From Amycolatopsis jejuensis (GTDB taxonomy: Bacteria > Actinomycetota > Actinomycetes > Mycobacteriales > Pseudonocardiaceae), in the NCBI RefSeq assembly GCF_000717335.1, contig NZ_JNYZ01000012.1, positions 186,001 to 250,000 on the forward strand: DNA of 64,000 bases. The letters are read 5' to 3'. Shown piece by piece: positions 32,065 to 38,946 of the stretch. Position numbers and translations under genes: made by a program. Each line of letters starts with the position of its first letter. Within the stretch, counting starts at the first letter, position 1. The notes under the pieces are model-generated. The model did no database searches, was not told where the DNA came from, and was given only the letters and a program-made list of their open reading frames with translations.

Positions 32065-33363
32065 GTGGAGCAACTCACCCCTGCGAAGGTCACGCCCGCG
32101 GATCCGCCCGGCGGTACGGCCGGCGACGAGGCCAAACGGGCCGGCCTGCGCAAGATGAAGCTGGTCGCGCTGTCCTTCCTGGTCGGCGCGACGGTCGTCT
32201 TCCTTCTCACGAGCTGGGCGGAGTCGGCAGGCTGGCCCGGCTGGGTCGGGTACGTGCGGGCCGCGGCCGAAGCAGGCATGGTCGGCGCGCTCGCGGACTG
32301 GTTCGCCGTCACCGCGCTGTTCCGGCATCCGCTCGGCCTGCGGATTCCGCACACGGCGATCATCCCGAACAAGAAAAACCAGCTCGGGAACAGCCTCGGC
32401 GACTTCGTCGGGTCGAACTTCCTCTCCGCCGACGTCATCCGCGACAAGCTGAACCGCGTCGGCATCGCCCGGCGGCTCGGCGGCTGGCTGGCGCAGCGGG
32501 AGAACGCGGAACGGGTGACGTCGGAGCTGGCGACGGTCGTGCGCGGTGCGGTCACCGTGCTCCGCGACGAGGACGTGCAGGCGATCATGGAACAAGCCGT
32601 GGTCAAGCGCGTGATCGACCGGCCGTGGGGCCCACCGCTCGGCAAGATCCTGGCGGGCGTTTTCGAGGACGGCGCGCACCACAAGCTCGTGGACCTGATG
32701 TGCGACCGCGCGTACGAGTGGGTCCGCGACAACCACCAGACGATGCTGCGCGTGGTGTCCGACCGCGCGCCGACCTGGTCGCCGAAGTTCGTGGACGAAA
32801 TGCTGGCGGACAAGGTGTACGGCGAGGTCCTGACGTTTGCGTGGGCGGTCAAGACCGACGTCAACCACCCGATGCGGTTGGCGCTCGACAAGTTCCTCGG
32901 CGAGTTCGCGCAGGACCTGCAGACGGACCCGAAGACGATGGAACGCGCCGAGCAGGTCAAGGGCCAGATCGTGCACCACGAAGAGGTGCAGAAGCTGATC
33001 AGCAACGCGTGGGCGACGGCGAAGGAGATGCTGCTCAACGCCGCGGAAGACCCGTCGAGCGAACTGCGCCGCCGCGTGCGCGCGGGCCTCGAATCGCTGG
33101 GGACGCGGCTGGTGGAGGACCCGTCGATGACCACGAAGGTCGACGGCTGGGTCGAGAGCGCGGCGGTCTACCTGGTGAGCAACTACTCGCGCGAGATCAC
33201 GACGATCATCACGGACACGGTCGAACGGTGGGACGCGGAGGAGACGTCGCGGAAGATCGAACTGCAGGTCGGCCGGGATCTGCAGTTCATCCGCATCAAC
33301 GGCACGGTGGTGGGCGCACTGGCCGGGCTGGTGATCTACGCGGTGGCGCAGCTGCTCTTCTGA
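32065..33363 (+). CDS. DUF445 family membrane protein
   Basis: A 432-residue DUF445 protein. An N-terminal helix is at about residues 33-52 (LVALSFLVGATVVFLLTSWA), the family signature AEAGMVGALADWFAVTALFRHPLG at about 67-90 and PHTAIIPNKKNQLGNSLG near 95. A long helical, charged middle follows, and a C-terminal hydrophobic segment (VVGALAGLVIYAVAQLLF) closes it. The N-in or N-out topology and the function are unknown. GTG 32065 is separated from the divergent dapC start by 23 bp. Confidence 0.88.
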   Translation: MEQLTPAKVTPADPPGGTAGDEAKRAGLRKMKLVALSFLVGATVVFLLTSWAESAGWPGWVGYVRAAAEAGMVGALADWFAVTALFRHPLGLRIPHTAIIPNKKNQLGNSLGDFVGSNFLSADVIRDKLNRVGIARRLGGWLAQRENAERVTSELATVVRGAVTVLRDEDVQAIMEQAVVKRVIDRPWGPPLGKILAGVFEDGAHHKLVDLMCDRAYEWVRDNHQTMLRVVSDRAPTWSPKFVDEMLADKVYGEVLTFAWAVKTDVNHPMRLALDKFLGEFAQDLQTDPKTMERAEQVKGQIVHHEEVQKLISNAWATAKEMLLNAAEDPSSELRRRVRAGLESLGTRLVEDPSMTTKVDGWVESAAVYLVSNYSREITTIITDTVERWDAEETSRKIELQVGRDLQFIRINGTVVGALAGLVIYAVAQLLF

Positions 33364-33746
33364 CCTTGCGGTTCGGACGAGGGTGGGTTGGCGGATTCGG
33401 TGCCGGGGTGGGTTGTGTGGCCCTGGGGTGGCTGATTGGGCGGGCCGGGTCGGCTGGGCGGCGGGTTGCGTGGGCGGCCCTGCGGTGGCCGGGGCGGCGG
33501 GTTGCGTGGGCAGGTTGCTTGCGGTGGCTGGGTTGCCAGGTGAGTGGGCTGCCTCGCCGGGGGTGGCTGGTCGGGGTGGGTCCGCGGGCAAGCGGGCTGC
33601 CGGGTGTTGCGGGCCGCCGGGTGCCTCGGTTGCCTGGCCGACGGATGGCTGGTCAGAGGACGAATTCCCGCCCCGCTGCCGGGTACGGGGGGTGGTCGTC
33701 CGGATGCGCCGCGTCCTATACCACAGCCGCGCCCCGGCTAAACCAG
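33364..33746. other. G/T-skewed low-complexity region without a gene
   Basis: About 33383-33660 is built of degenerate GGGTTGCGTGGGC- and GGTGGCTGG-like words with strong G excess over C on the plus strand. Frames on both strands are open by composition (Trp/Gly on plus, Pro/Ala on minus) but lack any domain. No gene is supported. Confidence 0.55.
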
Positions 33747-33901
33747 TTGTCCACAGGAAGCTGAGTTATCCCCCGGGTTATCCACAGGAATTCACGGTGT
33801 TGGCCTAATCACTGTCCACAACCTGTGGGGATCCCGGCCATCTGCGCGCGTACATGTGGGTCCTGGGGACAGGTTGTCCACAGGGGGTCAGTTGTGGACA
33901 G
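33747..33901. promoter_or_regulatory. Cluster of five DnaA-box sequences
   Basis: TTGTCCACA at 33747-33755 and 33874-33882, TTATCCACA at 33778-33786, CTGTCCACA at 33812-33820 (plus strand), and CTGTCCACA on the minus strand at 33893-33901. TTGTCCACA is the preferred DnaA box of high-GC actinomycetes and TTATCCACA the E. coli consensus. A weaker match TTATCCCCC is at 33766. All lie within 155 bp in a non-coding region, the last touching the 3' end of the CGNR gene. No dnaA or dnaN gene is near. Confidence 0.7.
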
Positions 33902-34355
33902 CTGCCGTTCGGGCTCGCCAGGAGCGGGCCTTCTCGCGGTTGCCGCATACGCGCATCGAGCACCACGTGCGGGAGCGGTTGCGGGATTCGTCGTAGAAGG
34001 TCCACAGGCAGTCGTCCGCGGGGCAGATCTTCACCCGGACCCAGTCGCCGCGGATGGACAGTCTTGTGGTGGCGGCGAGGACTGCGGTGACGGCGTCGGG
34101 GGTGAGCAGGGTCGGGCCGGTGTCGGTGAGTGCGAAGCGGAGCGGCACGTCCAGCGAGGTCGCGGGCAGCCGCGGATCGCCCACCGCGGCGCGCAGGCTG
34201 TCTCGCGCGGCGCGGGCTTCGGCCGGGTCGTTCGGCGTTACGCCGTGGTCCGCGGCCCAGTGGCGCCAGAGCTCCGGATCGTCCAGCAGGTCGTCGCCCC
34301 GTTCGATGTCGACGGTGTTGAGAAAGGCGACCACCAGGGAAGCGTCGGTGTGCAC
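33888..34355 (-). CDS. CGNR zinc-finger (ABATE domain) protein
   Basis: A 155-residue CGNR protein. The ABATE part (LVVAFLNTVDIERGDDLL) opens the sequence and the zinc finger KICPADDCLWTFYDESRNRSRTWCSMRVCGNREKA is at about 108-145. It is related to the CGNR protein at 19573 but has a different N-terminal domain sequence. GTG 34355 is the most likely start; an ATG at 34406 would add 17 unconserved residues. The last codons (Val-His-Asn-stop) are formed by a DnaA-box sequence. It is divergent from the small VOC gene. Confidence 0.82.
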   Translation of the reverse strand: MHTDASLVVAFLNTVDIERGDDLLDDPELWRHWAADHGVTPNDPAEARAARDSLRAAVGDPRLPATSLDVPLRFALTDTGPTLLTPDAVTAVLAATTRLSIRGDWVRVKICPADDCLWTFYDESRNRSRTWCSMRVCGNREKARSWRARTAAVHN

Positions 34356-34447
34356 TGCACCAGTGTACGGGCGATACCGGTTGCGACCTGGCCTGCTAAC
34401 CCGCATACTCCCATCACTGGTTACGTGATCGAAGGGAGACCGCGAAA

Positions 34448-34813
34448 ATGGGTGCAATTCCGACGTTCGGCAGCGTCGCGATCGACTGCCCAGACCCGGC
34501 GGCGCTCGCCGGTTTCTACCGGTCCGTCCTCGACCTTGCCGAACCCGAGATCGCTCCCGACGGGCACTGGGCCACCCTCCGCATCCCGGCCGGTGGCCGG
34601 CTCGAGTTCCAGCGGGTACCCGGTTATCGCGCGCCCGAATGGCCGTCGCAGGATGTGCCGCAGCAGGCGCACCTCGACCTCGACGTCACCGATCTCGAAG
34701 CCGCTCACCAGCGCGTTCTCGACCTGGGTGCGAAGCTGCTCGACGATTCGCCGGACACGTTCCGCGTGTACGCCGACCCGGCCGGGCACCCGTTCTGTCT
34801 GTGCGCTTGCTGA
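34448..34813 (+). CDS. Single-domain VOC (glyoxalase-like) protein
   Basis: A 121-residue VOC protein: TFGSVAIDCPDPAALAGFY (residues 6-24), WATLRIPAGGRLEFQRVPGY (about 40), HLDLDVTDLEAA (about 78) and DPAGHPFCLC at the end. Such small VOC proteins act as antibiotic-binding proteins, isomerases or glyoxalases; the expected catalytic Glu at the C-terminal metal position is replaced by Cys-Leu-Cys, so a metal-independent binding role is possible. Start ATG 34448 with GAAGGGAGA upstream. Confidence 0.85.
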   Translation: MGAIPTFGSVAIDCPDPAALAGFYRSVLDLAEPEIAPDGHWATLRIPAGGRLEFQRVPGYRAPEWPSQDVPQQAHLDLDVTDLEAAHQRVLDLGAKLLDDSPDTFRVYADPAGHPFCLCAC

Positions 34814-34846
34814 CACGTCAGCGCGGATCCGCGTAGTCTCGGTCGC

Positions 34847-35227
34847 GTGATTTGTCCGAAGTGTCAGAACGTGATGCGCACGGTCGACAAGAACGGTGTC
34901 CACATCGAGCAGTGCGACGGCTGCCGCGGCATCTTCCTCGACCGCGGCGAGCTGGAGCGGATCGTCGGCGCGGAAAATGCCTACTACGGGCAGCAACCGC
35001 CACCGTACGGCGGATCCGCAACGCACCAGGGCCGTCCCGACTCTCCCCGGCCGTACCGGGGCGGATATTCGGACTCGCCGCGGCCGTACCGCGGTGGCCA
35101 TGCGGATTCGCCCCGCCCGTACCGCGGCGGGTACGGCGATTCGCCGCGTCCCTACGGCGGGCACGGGGGACACGGTGGGCATGGGGGACACCGCAAGCGC
35201 AGCTTCCTCGAAAACCTCTTCGACTGA
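34847..35227 (+). CDS. TFIIB-type zinc-ribbon protein with repeated Gly/Tyr/Arg tail
   Basis: A 126-residue protein. The zinc ribbon is at residues 3-30 (CPKCQNVM, then CDGCRGIFLDRGELERI), matching the zf-TFIIB family. The tail carries four SPRPYRGGY-like repeats (about 61-105), a GHGGHGGHGGH run and the basic end RKRSFLENLFD. Such tails are disordered and may mediate condensation or RNA/protein contacts. The start is GTG 34847. The downstream zinc-ribbon kinase gene begins 1 bp after the stop, so the two are one transcript. Confidence 0.85.
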   Translation: MICPKCQNVMRTVDKNGVHIEQCDGCRGIFLDRGELERIVGAENAYYGQQPPPYGGSATHQGRPDSPRPYRGGYSDSPRPYRGGHADSPRPYRGGYGDSPRPYGGHGGHGGHGGHRKRSFLENLFD

Positions 35228-35228
35228 G

Positions 35229-35879
35229 TTGTCCACCTTGCCGGTCGCGCTCGACCTGCGGATCTGCCCGTCCTGTGGAGATCGCGCAAGTTGTCCACAG
35301 GCAGCTGGGGACAACTTGCGGTGTGTGGAGTGCGGACATCGGTGGCCGTTCCGGCGGCTGCCGTTGTTCGCGCTGACCGGGCCGAGCGCGGCGGGCAAGT
35401 CGACGGTCGGCCCGAAGCTGGCGCAGCAGCTGGCGGGAGAGGCCGTCGTACTCGAGCAGGACGTGCTGTGGACCGGCGCGCTGCGTGACGACGAGCCAGG
35501 GCACCCGGCGTTTCGCGCTGCCTGGCTGCGGATGGCCGCGATGCTGCACCAGAACGGCCGTCCGGTGGTGTTGTGCGGGACGGTCGCGCCGCAGGAGCTG
35601 GAACCGTTGCCGGAGCGCGTGTTCTTCTCGGACGTGCATTACCTCGCCCTCGTCGCCGACGGCGAAACCCTCGGCCGACGGCTCCGCGCCCGCCCCGCGT
35701 GGCGCGAGTGGGACGAGCCGCGGATCGCGGAAATGCTGGAGTTCAACCGGTGGCTCCGGGGGCAGGTCGAGTGCATCGACACGACGGAGGCCGCGGTGGA
35801 CGACGTCGTGGCGGCGGTCGCGCGGTGGGTTCGGGCCGGGATCGGAGAGACGCCCGAATCCGGCCCGGGAACCAGCTGA
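35229..35879 (+). CDS. Zinc-ribbon P-loop kinase-like protein
   Basis: A 216-residue protein. A zinc ribbon is at residues about 12-38 (CPSCG, then CVECGHRW), followed by a P-loop LTGPSAAGKST (about 49-59). VVLEQDVLW (about 75) and the later basic lid (GRRLRARPAWREW, about 148) resemble small-molecule or nucleoside kinases of the shikimate/AMP-kinase type. The substrate is unknown. No ATG or GTG is near the 5' end; TTG 35229 directly follows the previous stop and is the best start (TTG 35238 is the alternative), implying translational coupling. Confidence 0.75.
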   Translation: MSTLPVALDLRICPSCGDRASCPQAAGDNLRCVECGHRWPFRRLPLFALTGPSAAGKSTVGPKLAQQLAGEAVVLEQDVLWTGALRDDEPGHPAFRAAWLRMAAMLHQNGRPVVLCGTVAPQELEPLPERVFFSDVHYLALVADGETLGRRLRARPAWREWDEPRIAEMLEFNRWLRGQVECIDTTEAAVDDVVAAVARWVRAGIGETPESGPGTS

Positions 35880-36264
35880 GCGGGGCCGACCTCGGCCGGA
35901 CCGGAAACGGGGACCGGAAACCGCGAGCCAGACCGGAAACGCCGATCTGGACCGGGGGAGCGCCGAGCCGGACCCGCCGAGCAGGGCGGAAACGCCGAGC
36001 CGACCCGGAAACGGCGACCAGGACCGGGAACGCCGCGCCGACCTCGAACCGCCGACCAGGACCGGAAACGCCGCGCCGACCTCGAACCGCCGACCAGGAC
36101 CAGAACCGCCGCGCCGGACCAGAACCGCCGACCAGGACCAGAACCGCCGCGCCGGACCAGAACCGCCGACCAGGACCGGGAACGCTGAGCCGACCCGGAA
36201 ACACCGACCAGGACCGGAAACGCTGCATCGGCAACCGCGCCACCCGAGCCACTCCGCAGTTCCC
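35880..36264. repeat. 38-bp tandem repeat (minisatellite) in an intergenic region
   Basis: Units begin at 36016, 36054, 36092, 36130, 36168 and 36206, each 38 bp and starting GACCAGGACC. Units 3 and 4 (36092-36167) are identical; units 1 and 2 differ at one base. More degenerate units precede from about 35900. Since 38 is not a multiple of three the array is non-coding. It lies between the kinase gene and the end of the response regulator gene. Confidence 0.8.
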
Positions 36265-36924
36265 CTAAGAGCACAACCCCGTCCGCCAAGCCCAAGCGGC
36301 TATTGCCACCCGGTTTCGCACCCCCAGCTTCCGCTGCACGTTCGCCAGGTGCGTCTTGACCGTTGCCTGTGTCACGTACAGGTCCGTCGCGATCTCGCTG
36401 TTCGTCCGGCCTTGCGCCATCCGGCGCACCACGTCGATCTCCCGGTCGGTCAGCGGCTCGGTCGGCGCTGTCTCCGGGGTGGTTGCGTCCGAACGATCCA
36501 GCGCGAAGCGTGACAACAGCCGGGTGGTGACCGTCGGTGCGATCAGTGTCGCGCCTGCCGCTGCCGCGCGTACCGCTTCGACGAGCAGCGCGGGTGACAT
36601 GTCCTTCAGCAGGAACCCGCAGGACCCGTTGCGCAGCGCCCGGTACACGTACTCGTCCAGATCGAACGTCGTCGCGATCAGGACGTTGAGCGGGTTCGGC
36701 ACGCCAGGGCCGGCGAGCAGGCGGGTTACCTCAAGCCCGTCGAGCTTGGGCATCCTGATGTCGAGCAGGCACACCTCCGGGCGGAGACGGCGGGCTTCGT
36801 CGACCGCGGCGCGGCCGTCCCCGACCGAGGCGACGACCTCCATGTCCGGCTGGGAGTCCAGGATCATCCGGAACGCCGAGCGCATCATCTCCTGGTCGTC
36901 GGCGATCAGTACGCGGATGCTCAT
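36265..36924 (-). CDS. NarL/LuxR-family response regulator
   Basis: A 219-residue response regulator. The receiver domain has the acidic pair ADDQEM (residues 8-13), the phospho-acceptor Asp in VCLLDIRMPKLDG (about 54) and Lys in GFLLKDMSP (about 106). The LuxR HTH is at about 155-215 (LTDREIDVVRRMAQGRTNSEIATDLYVTQATVKTHL). It is 6 bp downstream of the sensor kinase, so they form one operon. It probably controls the divergent ABC exporter operon at 38194. Confidence 0.93.
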   Translation of the reverse strand: MSIRVLIADDQEMMRSAFRMILDSQPDMEVVASVGDGRAAVDEARRLRPEVCLLDIRMPKLDGLEVTRLLAGPGVPNPLNVLIATTFDLDEYVYRALRNGSCGFLLKDMSPALLVEAVRAAAAGATLIAPTVTTRLLSRFALDRSDATTPETAPTEPLTDREIDVVRRMAQGRTNSEIATDLYVTQATVKTHLANVQRKLGVRNRVAIAAWAWRTGLCS

Positions 36925-36930
36925 GGCCGA

Positions 36931-38091
36931 TCATGATGGCAGGGCCGGCGTCAGCGGCAGGACCGCGGTCACCCGCCAGCCGCCGTCGACCGGCCCCGCG
37001 CTCAGGGTGCCGCCTGCGGCCTCGACGCGTTCGCCGAGGCCCACCAAGCCGAAACCGCCGCCGGAGGTGTCCGATGTGGACACTCCGTCGTCGGTCACCG
37101 CGATCTCCATGCGCTCGCCGGGAAGCGTGCGGGCGCGTACCTCGACTGCCGTGGCGCCGCCCGCGTGGCGCAGGACGTTGGTGAGCGATTCCTGGACGAC
37201 GTGGTGTGCCGCGTCGAGCACGTGCAGGGCCAGCCGGGTCGTGGCGAGGTCGCCGTCGAGGTGGGTGGTGACCGGCGGGCCCGCGAACTGCCCGGCCGGT
37301 TCCGCGATCGTCTCGCCCAGCGTCGCGCGGGCCGGTGCCGGTTCGTCGTTGCGCAGCACCACGATCATCCCCCGCATCGACGCGAGTGCCTGCGAGCCTG
37401 CCTTTTCGATCCCGGCCAGCATCTCGTCCAGCGCTTCGGTGCTCGGCCGCTGACCGGCCATCGAGGTGAAGCGGACCGCCTGGGTCTGCGCGACGATCGC
37501 GGTCACGTGGTGGGCGACGAAGTCGTGCAGATCGCGGGCGTAGGCGAGGCGCTGCGCCTGCTTGGCGAGTTCGCCGGCGTCGATGCGGCGCTGGTCGTGC
37601 AGGCGCAGGTACATCCCGAGCAGGATCACCAGCGGCATGCCGAAGCCGAGGACCATCACCATGTCGTCGAGCATCGGGCGCCCCAGCGTGAAGCAGCGCG
37701 TCGGCAGGGCCACGACCGCGACAAACAGCAGCGGCACCACCAGCACCGAGCGCCTCGGCCGCAGCTCGATGACCGACCTCGCGGACAGCCAGGCCAATGC
37801 GACCAGTTCCACCGCGCCGAACGTGTTGTCCAGACCATTTGGCAGTGCCTGGACCAGCAGCGTGAACACGATCGAGACGACGGCCACTCCGGCGACCATC
37901 GACGTGCGCACCGCGGGCATCGCCAGCACTGCCAGCGAAAGCAGGCCGCAGATCAGCAGACCGGCCCCGGTCGCCACGGTTTCCGCGCTCAGGCTCTCGA
38001 ACACCACGATCCCCGCGGCCAGCACGCCGAGGACGACCAGTAGGCGTGGCACCCATGACGTTCTTCCGATCATCGCCAGCATGACTGTCAC
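36931..38091 (-). CDS. Sensor histidine kinase (HisKA_3 type)
   Basis: A 386-residue kinase with about five membrane helices in residues 10-150 (LLVVLGVLAAGIVVFE, GAGLLICGLLSLAVLAM, MVAGVAVVSIVFTLLVQAL, VLVVPLLFVAVVALP, MVMVLGFGMPLVILLGMYL). The phospho-accepting His is in ARDLHDFVAHHV (about 190-201). The ATPase part has N-box VVQESLTNVLRHAGG (about 293) and G-box GGGFGLVGLGERV (about 343). The short extracytoplasmic loops suggest intramembrane sensing, as in kinases tied to antibiotic exporters. GTG 38091 or ATG 38082 could be the start. Confidence 0.92.
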   Translation of the reverse strand: MTVMLAMIGRTSWVPRLLVVLGVLAAGIVVFESLSAETVATGAGLLICGLLSLAVLAMPAVRTSMVAGVAVVSIVFTLLVQALPNGLDNTFGAVELVALAWLSARSVIELRPRRSVLVVPLLFVAVVALPTRCFTLGRPMLDDMVMVLGFGMPLVILLGMYLRLHDQRRIDAGELAKQAQRLAYARDLHDFVAHHVTAIVAQTQAVRFTSMAGQRPSTEALDEMLAGIEKAGSQALASMRGMIVVLRNDEPAPARATLGETIAEPAGQFAGPPVTTHLDGDLATTRLALHVLDAAHHVVQESLTNVLRHAGGATAVEVRARTLPGERMEIAVTDDGVSTSDTSGGGFGLVGLGERVEAAGGTLSAGPVDGGWRVTAVLPLTPALPS

Positions 38092-38193
38092 GTTAGGACA
38101 GTTCTCCCGCGCCGGTCCTCATCCCTTCGGCGGAGCGGACGCCGAACCACTCGTCAATTCGGTTGAACCGCTCACCCTGCCTCCCGCGCGAGC

Positions 38194-38946
38194 ATGGCGA
38201 TCATGAACGAACGAACGGTGGCCGAGGTGGCAGAGCTCGGCAAGGTCTACGGTGAGGGCGATGCCGCCGTGGTCGCGCTGACCGGGGTGACTGCCGGCTT
38301 CCGGCGCGGCGAGTTCACCGCGATCATGGGCCCGTCGGGCTCGGGCAAGTCGACCTTTCTGCACTGCCTCGCCGGGCTCGACAAGCCCACCTCGGGGAAG
38401 GCGAGCATCGCGGGGGTCGACCTCGGCTCGCTGGACGACGAGAAGCTCACGCGCGTGCGCCGCGAGAAGATCGGTTTCGTCTTCCAGTCCTTCAACCTGC
38501 TGCCGACGCTGAGCGCGTGGGAGAACATCATCCTGCCGTTGTCGCTCTCCGGCCGGAAGCCCGACCAGGCCTGGGCAGGCCAGGTCATCACGGCGACGGG
38601 TCTGCGCGACCGGCTCGGGCACCGGCCCGCGCAGCTCTCCGGCGGCCAGCAGCAGCGCGTCGCGTGTGCGCGGGCGCTGATCACCCGGCCGGAGATCGTC
38701 GCCGCGGACGAACCCACCGGGAACCTCGACTCCCGCTCCGGCGGGCAGATCCTCGGCCTGCTGCAGCGGTGCGCCCGGGAATGGCGGCAGACCGTGCTCA
38801 TGGTGACGCACGACCCGATCGCTGCCGGTTACGCCGACCGGGTCCTCTTCCTTGCCGACGGCAGGCTGGTCGACGAGATGCGGCAGCCGACGCCCGGCCG
38901 GGTGCTGGACCGCATGCGCCGGTTCGAGCCGCAGGCGGTGCGCTGA
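38194..38946 (+). CDS. ABC transporter ATP-binding protein (MacB/LolD-like)
   Basis: A 250-residue ATPase: Walker A IMGPSGSGKST (about 47-57), Q-loop FVFQSFNLLP, signature LSGGQQQR (about 149), Walker B IVAADEPT (about 168) and H-loop VMVTHD. The LolD/MacB type works with FtsX-like permeases. Start ATG 38194 or 38203. It overlaps the permease ATG by 3 bp (ATG within TGATG). With the divergent two-component genes this resembles bacitracin/lantibiotic-type export modules. Confidence 0.93.
   Translation: MAIMNERTVAEVAELGKVYGEGDAAVVALTGVTAGFRRGEFTAIMGPSGSGKSTFLHCLAGLDKPTSGKASIAGVDLGSLDDEKLTRVRREKIGFVFQSFNLLPTLSAWENIILPLSLSGRKPDQAWAGQVITATGLRDRLGHRPAQLSGGQQQRVACARALITRPEIVAADEPTGNLDSRSGGQILGLLQRCAREWRQTVLMVTHDPIAAGYADRVLFLADGRLVDEMRQPTPGRVLDRMRRFEPQAVR

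Noticed and set aside
33747..33901. DnaA-box cluster as the chromosomal origin
   Set aside because: No dnaA, dnaN, rpmH or gyrase genes are adjacent and only five boxes are present, fewer than in actinomycete origins that I know.
35880..36513. Repeat protein rich in Gln/Asp/Arg/Pro in the 38-bp array
   Set aside because: The repeat length is not a multiple of three, so each unit changes frame; the track of open frames is due to GC content.
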